In this document: one piece after another, positions 1-6,849 of the stretch | Layout: each line of letters opens with the position of its first letter | Position numbering within the stretch: the stretch's first letter is position 1 | Virus record (IMG/VR): IMGVR_UViG_3300030118_001255 | Location: 1 to 25,666 of that record | Direction: 5' to 3' (one strand) | DNA: 25,666 nt | Origin: a virus | Translations under genes and position numbers: made by a program | The notes under the pieces: generated by a model | Told to the model about the DNA's origin: nothing | Seen by the model: only the letters and a program-made list of their open reading frames with translations | Database searches by the model: none

Positions 1-388
1 TCTTCAAATTAGGTGTAATTTGTCTATCAAGAAAAAACTGTGTTGTTCTGCCGGTGCTGGTTTTGTTAGGTATAGCAAGATAGCTATCCCTACTTATTCT
101 ACTTATAGCAAAGTCTACACCGTCTCTGCGAACAACTGCTGATAATATATCAATCACATCTGTGCCTAAAGAGTACTCAGTGTCAGCAGCTGTGACAGTC
201 TGTGTTCTTTGCTCAATAGTCCATTGGTTTAAACCACGGTTAGCCCATTCAGCTAACATAATATTTAAAGATCGTCTAGCACTTGTCAGATCATAGCCTG
301 TTCTTACTTCAAGGCCGCATCTTTCATACGCTTCCTCAATATATTCTGCTACATCTAATTCAAAATCGGTTGATGAGGAAGTTGCCAT
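1..388 (-). CDS. Head-to-tail adaptor-like protein (partial, runs off left edge)
   Basis: The ATG is at 386-388 and the frame stays open to the window edge, giving the first 129 residues. The start reads MATSSSTDFELDVAEYIEEA, followed by ERCGLEVRTGYDLTSARRSL and a segment with AEWANRGLNQWTIEQ. This pattern is one I recall from marine phage proteins annotated as P22 gp4-like tail accessory or adaptor proteins, which close the portal and join it to the tail. Its place at the end of the head gene block, 2 nt after the preceding stop, fits that job. The C-terminal part is missing, so the family call is by memory of the N-terminus only. Confidence 0.6.
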   Translation of the reverse strand, partial: MATSSSTDFELDVAEYIEEAYERCGLEVRTGYDLTSARRSLNIMLAEWANRGLNQWTIEQRTQTVTAADTEYSLGTDVIDILSAVVRRDGVDFAISRISRDSYLAIPNKTSTGRTTQFFLDRQITPNLK

Positions 389-390
389 AT

Positions 391-1059
391 CTAATCCTTA
401 TATAAGTTATCAAACGTCACCTTCGGGTCCATATAACTATTATCACATTCTGCATTATGAATCCACTGACTTGGTTTAAAATCAGGGGCACCTTGTCCTG
501 TTTCCCATAATGCAGGGCTGGTTGCACGAACCCTGTTGTTAGGTAATGCTACTATATTTCCAGTCCATTTACCAGCATCTGTTAATTCAATGACATGACT
601 TTGTTTATGTTGAGCAGGATCGTCCGCAATATCAGATTCTGTATAATCAACTGTAAACAAATATTTACCTGTATAGAACTCGCCGTCTATCTTACATTTC
701 CAAGGACTAGAACTGGTTCTATCAAACTTAATAACTGAGTGATAATGAGAGCTACAATCCCAAGGTTGCACTAAATGAACAGGCATAGGCTCTGGCCATT
801 CTTCTAATGGTGTGTCCGCAACGAGAGCTGCGATAGGCATCCTCGCCCACATAGCACCGCCGTTGATGTTTTGACTTTCATCAAAGTCTGACTCACAACC
901 AGTAAATATCATTTGAAAACTTAAACATCTGTCAGGAACTGTTGTCACTGCAATAGCCATCGCGTGTAAGTAATCACCATGATGTTTTTCATGGTTGTGA
1001 GTATATTCTCTTCGCACCCAGCATTTAAAATGCGGGATGTTGCTTTGTAAATAAGGCAT
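391..1059 (-). CDS. Conserved hypothetical virion-block protein (222 aa)
   Basis: I recognise the start MPYLQSNIPHFKCWVRREYT as a recurrent marine phage protein of unknown function. It has no transmembrane segment or signal peptide. It is a mixed-composition globular protein rich in Trp and His (for example PWDCSSHYHSVIKFD) and has a C-terminal acidic stretch. It lies between the basic small-protein cluster and the adaptor gene, which suggests a structural or assembly role, but no motif shows one. Its start is 3 nt after the stop of the Lys/Gly-repeat gene, so translation is probably coupled. Confidence 0.8.
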   Translation of the reverse strand: MPYLQSNIPHFKCWVRREYTHNHEKHHGDYLHAMAIAVTTVPDRCLSFQMIFTGCESDFDESQNINGGAMWARMPIAALVADTPLEEWPEPMPVHLVQPWDCSSHYHSVIKFDRTSSSPWKCKIDGEFYTGKYLFTVDYTESDIADDPAQHKQSHVIELTDAGKWTGNIVALPNNRVRATSPALWETGQGAPDFKPSQWIHNAECDNSYMDPKVTFDNLYKD

Positions 1060-1062
1060 AGA

Positions 1063-1317
1063 TTAAGCTCTACCACCTCTTCTCATTTTTTTAATAGCTC
1101 CGCCTTTGGCAAAACCTTTTTTCTTCATGCCTGCTGCACCGCCGCCCATCATCTTTTTAACAGCTCCACCTTTAGCATAACCTTTCTTTTTCATACCAGC
1201 AGCTCCGCCACCTCTCATTTTAGCAAAGCCTTTTTTCTTCATACCGGCTGCACCACCGGCCATCATTTTTTTTACTGGTTTCTTTTTTTTAGCAAAACCT
1301 TTTTTCTTCATAGCCAT
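1063..1317 (-). CDS. Lys/Gly-repeat basic protein (84 aa)
   Basis: The protein is low-complexity: by my count about 25 Lys and 21 Gly in 84 residues, with no Cys or Trp. It is built from copies of KKKG(F/Y)AK alternating with GGGAAGM or GGA(V/I)KKM. A clear Shine-Dalgarno sequence (AAGGAG) precedes the ATG by 6 nt, so it is a real gene rather than repeat noise. Such a chain would be disordered and strongly DNA- or RNA-binding. It is the last member of a row of basic proteins downstream of the capsid genes, so binding the packaged genome is a reasonable guess. No function is established. Confidence 0.75.
   Translation of the reverse strand: MAMKKKGFAKKKKPVKKMMAGGAAGMKKKGFAKMRGGGAAGMKKKGYAKGGAVKKMMGGGAAGMKKKGFAKGGAIKKMRRGGRA
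1063..1317 (-). repeat. Internal tandem repeats encoding KKKGFAK / GGAAGM units
   Basis: Within the Lys/Gly gene the same coding unit (plus strand, roughly ctttttcttcat plus gccggctgcaccacc variants) recurs about every 50-70 nt. Copies contain AAACCTTTTTTCTTCAT near 1122, 1232 and 1294, with a diverged one near 1181. The copies differ at third positions, which indicates old duplication followed by selection on the protein. Unequal recombination could change the number of units. Confidence 0.6.
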
Positions 1318-1328
1318 TTTGATCTCCT

Positions 1329-1709
1329 TTATGCTCTAACAGCTCCTGTTGTTTGTTTTCTTCTATTTGCCATGACAACGCCACAACCCCTTGCTACAAC
1401 ACGCCTTGGTTTTAATTTACCATTATACGGGCGTTTTGCTTTTGTTTCAGGTACACGACCACCACTGCTCATCTTAGTAACCTTTGCGGCAGGTGTATTA
1501 CCCACAACTGTTTTACCTTTTGAGCCTGCCTTTTTCTTTTTTCTAGCAGTAGAAGCTCTTTGTGATTGTGTCAAACTATTTGCTTTTGCTCTTGGTAAAC
1601 AACGATCAGGGTTCTTCTTGTCCTTTGACGTCCCACATTTTCCCTTGATTTTCCCATCAGTTCCTATGCGAACCCAATCTTGTTTAAGCCAATTTTTCAG
1701 AGCACCCAT
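1329..1709 (-). CDS. Basic protein with DUF5872-like N-terminus (126 aa)
   Basis: The N-terminal half reads LKQDWVRIGTDGKIKGKCGT followed by SKDKKNPDRCLPRAKANSLT and a KKKKAGSKGK stretch. I associate this pattern with DUF5872-like phage proteins (from memory). The C-terminus has ARGCGVVMANRRKQT, a Cys-Gly-Cys-like tail motif that recurs in small marine phage virion proteins. The chain is strongly basic and has four Cys. The start overlaps the preceding stop by one base (TAATG), so translation is coupled within the basic cluster. The function is unknown, and nucleic-acid contact in the virion is inference. Confidence 0.75.
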   Translation of the reverse strand: MGALKNWLKQDWVRIGTDGKIKGKCGTSKDKKNPDRCLPRAKANSLTQSQRASTARKKKKAGSKGKTVVGNTPAAKVTKMSSGGRVPETKAKRPYNGKLKPRRVVARGCGVVMANRRKQTTGAVRA

Positions 1710-1942
1710 TACTTACCCTTTCTTTTTCCGCCTTTTGCACCCTTGGCATAATTAGGGTCTTTACAATATTTAGATGCGGCAAGATTAGCATAAGCACTTG
1801 GATATGTATCAAAAGTACGTTTAGCCCAAGCTTTGCCTTCAGGACATATCTTACTGCCCTTGCTCTTCGCCGCCCCACCTTTTTTAAAGTATGTGACCTT
1901 TGGCTTAGATGGTTTGGGTCCAGTTCTAACTGCTGATCTCAT
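1709..1942 (-). CDS. Small basic protein with ICPEGKAWAKRTFDTYPSAYAN motif region (77 aa)
   Basis: The recognisable core runs from about residue 31 to 60 (KICPEGKAW, then FDTYPSAYANLAASKYCKD). It is a recurrent phage small-protein core with two conserved Cys and a Tyr-Pro-Ser-Ala-Tyr centre. Flanks are Lys/Gly-rich (FKKGGAAKSKGSK at the front, KGAKGGKRKGK at the end). It overlaps the upstream gene by four bases (ATGA) and the downstream gene by one (TAATG), so it is a coupled member of the basic cluster. The biochemical role is unknown. Confidence 0.75.
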   Translation of the reverse strand: MRSAVRTGPKPSKPKVTYFKKGGAAKSKGSKICPEGKAWAKRTFDTYPSAYANLAASKYCKDPNYAKGAKGGKRKGK

Positions 1943-2226
1943 GCTTGCCTCGCTTTCCTTATTTGTTCTTTACCTTTTTTAAATATACTAGCCACTTCTG
2001 TTTTACCCATAACTTTGGCTCTTTGTTCACCAACTGTCAAGATTTGGATTTTTCTTGCAAAAGGTTTTTTTATTTTTTTTACTTTAGCTACTGTTGCTCT
2101 AGCATCAGCAGGAGTAGCAAACTTTATACTAACCGTATCTTTAGGGTTCTCGTCAGTATATAAACGTCTGCCAGAACCTTTTGGTTTTTTTCCCGTTCCA
2201 ATTTTAGGATCTTTTTTGCTTCCCAT
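1939..2226 (-). CDS. Small basic protein with KKPKGSGRRLYTDENP motif (95 aa)
   Basis: The N-terminus KIGTGKKPKGSGRRLYTDEN followed by PKDTVSIKF is a signature I know from several marine phage genomes. The rest is a Lys/Arg/Ala-rich helical segment. The start codon lies inside the 3' end of the preceding 45-codon gene (23-nt overlap, +1 frame). The stop overlaps the next start by ATGA. No enzymatic motif is seen. It is likely structural or nucleic-acid binding, from charge and position. Confidence 0.75.
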   Translation of the reverse strand: MGSKKDPKIGTGKKPKGSGRRLYTDENPKDTVSIKFATPADARATVAKVKKIKKPFARKIQILTVGEQRAKVMGKTEVASIFKKGKEQIRKARQA

Positions 2227-2341
2227 TTTTCTTTGCCCTGCTTGGTAATAAACCTTTATTTACAGCTCTTGCTCTTTCACTAAACCCAAGTTTTTGTTTA
2301 TTTTTTATTTTTCTTTTTATTGTTCCTAGTCTTGCTACCAT
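2204..2341 (-). CDS. Very small basic protein (45 aa)
   Basis: The ATG is at 2339-2341 and the TAA at 2204-2206. The protein starts MVARLGTIKRKIKNKQKLGF and ends AKKNGKQKRS, with roughly one third Lys plus Arg. It starts inside the 3' end of the 51-aa gene and ends inside the 5' end of the 95-aa gene, both times at the sequence AAAAATGG. This overlap chain and the matching composition of the neighbours are the evidence that it is translated. Its function is unknown. Confidence 0.6.
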   Translation of the reverse strand: MVARLGTIKRKIKNKQKLGFSERARAVNKGLLPSRAKKNGKQKRS

Positions 2342-2453
2342 TTTTTAACAACCCTATTAGTGTTTTAGACTGACCTGCGTGTGCCTTTGAAGCTTTTTTT
2401 AACTTGCCCGCAACTGTTTTTATTTTGCGTTTTGCTCTACCTGTTAATGCCAT
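2298..2453 (-). CDS. Very small basic protein (51 aa)
   Basis: The ATG is at 2451-2453, overlapping the upstream stop by one base (TAATG), and the stop is at 2298-2300. The sequence starts MALTGRAKRKIKTVAGKLKK and ends with a Lys/Asn-rich tail (RNNKKKNKK). The tail codons overlap the next gene's start by 44 nt. It resembles its neighbours in composition and is probably part of the same virion-associated basic group. There is no recognisable domain. Confidence 0.6.
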   Translation of the reverse strand: MALTGRAKRKIKTVAGKLKKASKAHAGQSKTLIGLLKNGSKTRNNKKKNKK

Positions 2454-2662
2454 TAATTACTCATCCCTATAAATATTGAAATTATACCAACTAACTGCAA
2501 CACAGCACCTAATATAATAGCCCATATACGAGCGTCAATTTTGTCTATTTGTTTTTGTAAATGATTAAGATGATTGCTTTCAAGACGGTCCATGCTGTCT
2601 TCTAATATAGCCATGCGCTTGTCTAAATCATGCAAAAAATCTTTTTCTCTTTTAGTAGCCAT
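2453..2662 (-). CDS. Coiled-coil plus C-terminal transmembrane protein (XhlA/holin-accessory-like, 69 aa)
   Basis: I chose the ATG at 2660-2662 (MATKREKDFLHDLDKRMAIL). It overlaps the upstream TGA by one base and has AAGGTGG about 8 nt upstream; a GTG at 2674 would add four residues. Residues about 8-45 are a charged heptad-like helix (LDKRMAILEDSMDRLESN, then LQKQIDKIDARIW). Residues about 47-66 are one hydrophobic helix (AIILGAVLQLVGIISIFIGM). This layout is that of XhlA-type phage membrane proteins that help holins. It is the only non-basic gene in the cluster. The lysis role is inference. Confidence 0.7.
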   Translation of the reverse strand: MATKREKDFLHDLDKRMAILEDSMDRLESNHLNHLQKQIDKIDARIWAIILGAVLQLVGIISIFIGMSN

Positions 2663-2946
2663 CAACACTTCCACCTTCTTCTAGCCTGCCTTAGTCTGCT
2701 ATTAGGATTAGCGGCGGCCTTTGGAAACTTTTTCATTTGACCCGCACTCCTAGCACAAAAAGACTTTCTTCTTTTAGCGTCCTTACTGCCTTTTTTAACT
2801 TTACCCGTTACAGCAGTTTTAAGTTTACTGCCGGGGTTTGCACGGCGATATGCTTTAACTCCAGCTTCAGTCATTCCCGCCCCAGCTTTTGTAGGGCGGA
2901 AGTTTTTTTTGTTGCGCGGCGGCATTTTTGATTTACGCCTAGTCAC
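2662..2946 (-). CDS. Basic Cys-ended protein, DUF6321-like (94 aa)
   Basis: The segment RPTKAGAGMTEAGVKAYRRA then NPGSKLKTAVTGKV, the KRRKSFCARSAGQMKKFPKA stretch and the terminal RQARRRWKC form a pattern I associate with DUF6321 phage proteins (name from memory). It is very Lys/Arg-rich with one internal and one C-terminal Cys. I take the GTG at 2944-2946 as start because AGGTG lies 5 nt upstream; the in-frame ATG at 2925 has no Shine-Dalgarno sequence. It is coupled to the next gene by TGATG. The function is unknown; position and charge suggest a virion or DNA-binding role. Confidence 0.75.
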   Translation of the reverse strand: MTRRKSKMPPRNKKNFRPTKAGAGMTEAGVKAYRRANPGSKLKTAVTGKVKKGSKDAKRRKSFCARSAGQMKKFPKAAANPNSRLRQARRRWKC

Positions 2947-2953
2947 AGATCAC

Positions 2954-3226
2954 CTAGTTAAAGAAAAAAGTCACTGCTGTGATATTTGTTAATGTTCCAA
3001 CAAATATATCACTAACTCTTATCCCTTCAGCAGGGATGTTAACAGAGTGTGTATCAGAAGCGTTAAAATCTAAATCTAAGACTGTAGCACCTCCGGAACC
3101 ATCTGTAACGGTTAGCCTTGGGGTTCCAGATGCAGTTTTTAATTGTATCTGTCTAATTCGAGCAGGACCAACAGCGAGCGAACCCGTGCCAGTAATCCGT
3201 TTCGTCCTTATATCAGATCCGGCCAT
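2954..3226 (-). CDS. Small beta-rich structural protein (90 aa)
   Basis: It starts MAGSDIRTKRITGTGSLAVG and continues as alternating short hydrophobic and polar stretches typical of a beta-sandwich (VDLDFNASDTHSVNIP-like turns, ending AVTFFFN). It has no Cys. I recall similar proteins next to capsid genes of marine phages, where they are presumed decoration or minor head proteins. A Shine-Dalgarno sequence (AGGAG) lies 8 nt before the ATG, and the 168-aa decoration-like gene is 12 nt upstream. The role is inferred. Confidence 0.7.
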   Translation of the reverse strand: MAGSDIRTKRITGTGSLAVGPARIRQIQLKTASGTPRLTVTDGSGGATVLDLDFNASDTHSVNIPAEGIRVSDIFVGTLTNITAVTFFFN

Positions 3227-3238
3227 TTATATCTCCTA

Positions 3239-3745
3239 TTACTGGTCAGCGAAAGCTGGAGCGTCTTCAGAGACTACGTTACCCCAAATGTAGTAGTTTG
3301 TGCTATCTTTACCTACTATATTTATTTCCATGCTACCAAAATCAGTTAAGGTTAACTTAGAGTTAGAACTACCGTTCGCATAAACGCTCACATTGTCAGC
3401 GTTTGTATCTAAGTGCTGTACATTACCTAAGAAAAAATTTGAGTTACCCGGAGTAACAATAATTAAATTTTCTGCTTCCTCCGCAGCTCCTGCGTAGATA
3501 AATTTAAAAGTAGCTCCTGCAACTGGGGCTGGTAGTGTTATTGTTCTGTTAGATGCGAGCGCTGGAACTGCAAGAACTCTTCCGCTATGTGTTGCGTTAT
3601 CAAGAGTTTTGTCTTCATCTCCTAATGCAACCGGTGCATCACCCATAGTGATAACTTCTGTAATTGTTCCAGTGGATGCGTTCTTACTTATAGTTTTAAT
3701 TGTGCTCTCAGATCTGATTGGACCTGAAAAAGTTGTATTGGCCAT
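3239..3745 (-). CDS. Capsid decoration-like protein (168 aa)
   Basis: It starts MANTTFSGPIRSESTIKTIS and is a Thr/Ser/Asn/Gly-rich, beta-predicted protein with a repeated turn-rich pattern (LPAPVAGATFKFIYAG, NVSVYANGSSNSKLTLTDFG, ending YYIWGNVVSEDAPAF). Such proteins follow the major capsid gene in many marine phages and are thought to decorate the head. A strong Shine-Dalgarno sequence (AAGGAG) is present. It is the first gene after the terminator at 3814-3845, so its level relative to the capsid protein is probably set by partial read-through or a local promoter. Confidence 0.75.
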   Translation of the reverse strand: MANTTFSGPIRSESTIKTISKNASTGTITEVITMGDAPVALGDEDKTLDNATHSGRVLAVPALASNRTITLPAPVAGATFKFIYAGAAEEAENLIIVTPGNSNFFLGNVQHLDTNADNVSVYANGSSNSKLTLTDFGSMEINIVGKDSTNYYIWGNVVSEDAPAFADQ

Positions 3746-3768
3746 GTCAATCTCCTTGTCTTGGCAAA

Positions 3769-3790
3769 TGTCGAAGTTAATTCTTCGTCA
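3769..3790 (-). promoter_or_regulatory. Inverted repeat in the leader of the decoration-like gene
   Basis: The plus strand reads TGTCGAAGTTAATTCTTCGTCA, a dyad with arms TGtCGAAG / CTTCGtCA and a 6-nt TTAATT centre. A further CTTG/CAAG pair lies outside it. It lies 24 nt upstream of the ATG at 3745 and downstream of the capsid terminator. It could be an mRNA-stabilising or processing hairpin, or a protein site. Only the symmetry is seen directly. Confidence 0.4.
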
Positions 3791-3810
3791 AGGTAATTTT
3801 AGTATACATA

Positions 3811-3845
3811 AAAAAAACGAGGACAGCAAGCACTGTCCTCGTTTT
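3811..3845 (-). terminator. Intrinsic terminator after the major capsid gene
   Basis: A 13-bp perfect stem (AAAACGAGGACAG / CTGTCCTCGTTTT, 3814-3826 and 3833-3845) with a 6-nt loop is followed on the minus strand by a run of seven T. It begins 19 nt after the capsid stop. It is the only strong terminator inside the virion block. Confidence 0.9.
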
Positions 3846-3864
3846 GTGCGAAATGCAAAATTAT

Positions 3865-4770
3865 TTATGCACCCGGAGTTGCAAATACACATCTCCAGTC
3901 TGAGACACCAAAGCTGTATCTTTCTCTAGCTTTGAACCTCATGTTACCTGTGTCAAAGTCGCCTTCCATAGCGGTTTTGATTGGTGAACGGTTGAAGTAT
4001 TTAAAACCGTTTGGAGCATCTGTTTTAATGAAAAACGCATCTGTATCAGTTAAGAAATGGTTTACAACTGCACCTTCTGGTAGCATACCCATGTTCTTAA
4101 TTGCGTTTGCATCGTTGTCAGAAGTTCCAACTCTTAAATTACTGTTCATGATTCTTTCGGCAGTGAACTGTAATTCTTTTGGAATTATTAACTTCATGCC
4201 TCTTACAGCGATCTTCAAGCCTCTTTCATCTTTGAAACCTGCAATATCAATCAATGCCTGCTCTAATGATGTCTCATTTAAGTCAGAAGCCACTGATAAG
4301 ATGTTGCTCTGATTACCATTAATAGTCGGGTGTGAAGCAGACGCTAATGCAGCACCGTCGCCGATTGCACTTGATGTACTAAAAGCATTGTTCAATATGG
4401 CAGCAGCTTTAATCTGCTTAGTTTGTGCCATAGATCTAGCTAATGCTTTTGTATATCTACTTGCAAGTCTATCATAAAGATTATCTTCAATAGCCTCTTC
4501 TGTGATTGAGAAAGCTAAAGCGATAGTCTCATGTGTGTATCTTGCAGTAAATGTCTCTTGTGCATCGTCAAAACTTACAGCTCCACCTTCTGACTTAGTA
4601 GGTGCAGTTGAGAAGCCTGCTAACATCACTTCTTCTTCAAACGCTCTATCTGATGATTCTTCTTCAAAAATCTCAGCATGCTCGTTTTCATACCTGTCGT
4701 ATTCAAGCCCAAATAAGGCGTTTAGACCGGGCTCTAGCTCTTTCGCTAGTTGTGCTCTTGATATAGCCAT
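3865..4770 (-). CDS. Major capsid protein
   Basis: The start MAISRAQLAKELEPGLNALF then GLEYDRYENEHAEIF is the typical N-terminus of uvMED-type major capsid proteins, sometimes annotated as Mu gpT-like. The family has the HK97 fold. The length of 301 aa is normal, and there is no obvious cleaved delta domain, which fits the separate scaffold gene upstream. The E-loop region (about 40-85) has the family pattern EEEVMLAGFSTAP. The protein ends in a beta-rich part (RYSFGVSDWRCVFATPGA). An AAGGAG Shine-Dalgarno sequence is present. It is followed by a strong terminator, as expected for the most abundant late mRNA. Confidence 0.92.
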   Translation of the reverse strand: MAISRAQLAKELEPGLNALFGLEYDRYENEHAEIFEEESSDRAFEEEVMLAGFSTAPTKSEGGAVSFDDAQETFTARYTHETIALAFSITEEAIEDNLYDRLASRYTKALARSMAQTKQIKAAAILNNAFSTSSAIGDGAALASASHPTINGNQSNILSVASDLNETSLEQALIDIAGFKDERGLKIAVRGMKLIIPKELQFTAERIMNSNLRVGTSDNDANAIKNMGMLPEGAVVNHFLTDTDAFFIKTDAPNGFKYFNRSPIKTAMEGDFDTGNMRFKARERYSFGVSDWRCVFATPGA

Positions 4771-4782
4771 ACTCTATTCTCC

Positions 4783-5415
4783 TTATATACCAGCATTGTC
4801 TGCTGTATTAACAGCAGCTGCAAAGCCTGAGTTAAAGTGTCCTAGAAGACGCACAATATACTGATGACCCACGGCTGAGTAATCTGTATTTCCTTCGTCT
4901 TCGTACAACCCTACAATTCTAACATCCAAAGTACCTGTTGTTGCAGCTGTTGAAATGTCAAGCATATCAGTGGATTGACCTGTATTGGTGCTACCATTAT
5001 TAACACTTGCCATTGAAGCATTTGCAAAAACATCTGCTAAGGCTGTCGCTCTATTTGTGTTAGTTCCATCTGCAACAACAGTGAAGAGTTGCATTGGATT
5101 GTCATATACAAACGCCTTAATAGGAAAATTTGTATCAACACTGACATTGTTTGATCCCGGCCAAAAGTTTTTAAATGTTGTCTTTTTTGTGCCTGAGTCG
5201 ACATATTCAACACCATAAAAAACTCCTAACGGGCTGACCGCTTGGTCGGTTATGTCTATGACACCCGCCGCAGTAGGTATAACAATGCCACCTTGATAAA
5301 TAGCATTTGTATTGTTTGACGCAATTTCGTACTGTGTTGCACCAGTAGTGTTAGCGGCAGAACCTGTTAAACCTATTGGACGTAAACCATAGCCACCTGA
5401 TAAATTATTAGCCAT
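4783..5415 (-). CDS. Virion-associated hypothetical protein next to capsid (210 aa)
   Basis: The N-terminus MANNLSGGYGLRPIGLTGSA is conserved, by my recollection, in proteins directly upstream of the major capsid gene in marine phages. The body is Asn/Thr/Ala/Gly-rich and beta-predicted (IYQGGIVIPTAAGVIDI, GVFYGVEYVDSGTKKTTFKN, FWPGSNNVSVDTNFPIKAFV), with no Cys and no transmembrane segment. It is probably a head structural or accessory protein. The position is conserved but no function is shown. It is 12 nt upstream of the capsid gene with a GGAG Shine-Dalgarno sequence, so it is likely co-translated. Confidence 0.8.
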   Translation of the reverse strand: MANNLSGGYGLRPIGLTGSAANTTGATQYEIASNNTNAIYQGGIVIPTAAGVIDITDQAVSPLGVFYGVEYVDSGTKKTTFKNFWPGSNNVSVDTNFPIKAFVYDNPMQLFTVVADGTNTNRATALADVFANASMASVNNGSTNTGQSTDMLDISTAATTGTLDVRIVGLYEDEGNTDYSAVGHQYIVRLLGHFNSGFAAAVNTADNAGI

Positions 5416-5440
5416 TTAAGTCTCCGATTAAGATTAAAAG

Positions 5441-5926
5441 TTAAGATTTTTTTCCTCCGAATGATACGCGAGACTGACGATCTGGTCTACTAATGGTCAT
5501 AGTAGAGTGAGCATTTTCTCTCATCATATCCTGATCCACAGCTTCCATCTGATCTGCACTTCTTTCGTTAAAATATGCAGTTCTTTCAGCAACTATTTCT
5601 AAGGGTATGCGAGCTAAAACCAATCCACCGACTCCAAAAACTCCTTCGTACTTACCTCCATCGACTACTGGAGCTTCAAAATCTGGATATTCATCTTTCC
5701 TTACGAGCTCCCAACCTTCTCGTAATTTAGCTGAAACATTTTTGGTATCATTGAAACCTCTTGTTTCTGCTCGTATCCAGCGATGCTTGTAGCCATCAGG
5801 GGCTGGTGGTGCGTCTAACATAGACGGTGGAGCCCACGGTTTTCTTGCAGCTGTCTTTTCTCTTGTGTTTGATGATCTAGGAGATCTCGAAATAGTCTTA
5901 TCAAACATTTCCTTTTGGTTTTCCAT
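5441..5926 (-). CDS. Conserved head-block protein of unknown function (161 aa)
   Basis: The recognisable core is KPWAPPSMLDAPPAPDGYKH then RWIRAETRGFNDTKNVSAKL, with a Pro-rich lead and a Trp-Arg strand. It is followed by REGWELVRKDEYPDF and GVFGVGGLVLARIPLE. The end has SRPDRQSRVSFGG. I know this as a recurrent marine phage protein lying between scaffold and capsid. It is not membrane bound and has no catalytic motif. An assembly role is inferred only from its place. An AAGGAG Shine-Dalgarno sequence overlaps the scaffold stop. Confidence 0.8.
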   Translation of the reverse strand: MENQKEMFDKTISRSPRSSNTREKTAARKPWAPPSMLDAPPAPDGYKHRWIRAETRGFNDTKNVSAKLREGWELVRKDEYPDFEAPVVDGGKYEGVFGVGGLVLARIPLEIVAERTAYFNERSADQMEAVDQDMMRENAHSTMTISRPDRQSRVSFGGKKS

Positions 5927-5931
5927 ATCAA

Positions 5932-6840
5932 TTACTCCTTCACATATTTTGCGTACTCTGCGAGAGGAACGCCAAGTTTTTTCGCAAGTGCAACTTGCCT
6001 ATTAGTAAGTTTTACCTGCCTCTTCCCACTACTGCGTCCAGTTGTTCTTGACGCAGAGGCAACATTCTGGACGACTTTTTTGCTCTGTGCGCCGTTAGCA
6101 AACTTATGAGGAAACTCATCCCCCATACGTTTGTCTAATTCAGTATAGTATTCATCGCTCTTAGGGTCAATACCTTCTTGTTCTACCAAGTCCTTATGTA
6201 TCCCAAAAGCAGCATATGTCATGGCACTATCATTGCCAAACCATTCATTTTTCTGTGCCCATGCCTGTGCCTTTGCATCAGGCTCTGGTGGGGGCTGTAC
6301 CGGCTGACGGGTAGGTTGAGGTGCAGGAGCGGCTGTTTGCGCCTCAGCGGCTTTATTTCGCTCTGCATTAGCCGCTTTGGCTTGTGCCGCTCTATCGGCC
6401 TCAACTGCCAGCCTTGTCATTTCTTTTTGTGCAGCTACAGCAGCCTCAGTATCTCCTACTTCCATAGCAGCTCTAAGATTTTGCTCTGTCTGCGCCATTT
6501 GTGATTCTACGCGACCTGAATACTGGTCAACGTAGTTTGTATCCATTTGGTTAAGTTTTTGAGCTAACTGTTGGTTTTCCTGTTCTTTTTGTTTTGCGAA
6601 ACGGAGCGCTTCTTCTGCGTTTTTCTCGGCTTCACGCATTTTTTTGGTGAGGCGGTTGATTCTTTTTTGAGTTTGGTTTTCGGCTTTTTTAAACTCGTCT
6701 TCAGTTTGCTGATCCTCTGCAACAGGCTCAACTTGAACATCATCAGTCTCAGCTTTATCTTCGACAGTAACTTCAACATCTTGTCCCTCATCTTCTAGTT
6801 GTAGATCTAATTCTTCTTGTTTTTCTTTTGTCTCTGCCAT
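5932..6840 (-). CDS. Capsid scaffold protein
   Basis: Residues 1-50 are very acidic. Residues about 55-175 are a long charged coiled coil rich in Gln, Lys and Glu (RLTKKMREAEKNAEEALRFA). Then comes a Pro/Gln linker and a globular part with WAQKNEWFGNDSAMTYAAFG. The last 26 residues form a basic amphipathic helix (KLTNRQVALAKKLGVPLAEY), the usual capsid-binding end of scaffolds. I prefer the second ATG at 6840 because AGAGG lies 6 nt upstream; it directly abuts the first ATG at 6846. It acts transiently inside the procapsid. Confidence 0.88.
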   Translation of the reverse strand: MAETKEKQEELDLQLEDEGQDVEVTVEDKAETDDVQVEPVAEDQQTEDEFKKAENQTQKRINRLTKKMREAEKNAEEALRFAKQKEQENQQLAQKLNQMDTNYVDQYSGRVESQMAQTEQNLRAAMEVGDTEAAVAAQKEMTRLAVEADRAAQAKAANAERNKAAEAQTAAPAPQPTRQPVQPPPEPDAKAQAWAQKNEWFGNDSAMTYAAFGIHKDLVEQEGIDPKSDEYYTELDKRMGDEFPHKFANGAQSKKVVQNVASASRTTGRSSGKRQVKLTNRQVALAKKLGVPLAEYAKYVKE

Positions 6841-6849
6841 TTTCATCCT

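Noticed and set aside
2330-2345. A-AAA-AAT heptamer as a possible -1 frameshift site in the 51-aa gene
   Set aside because: A -1 shift would read TGG then TAG and stop at once. The next gene is in the +1 frame with its own ATG, so reinitiation explains the arrangement.
4502-4864. Plus-strand open frame (120 codons) opposite the capsid gene
   Set aside because: Antisense shadow of a well-recognised major capsid gene, with a Ser/Ala-rich chance composition.
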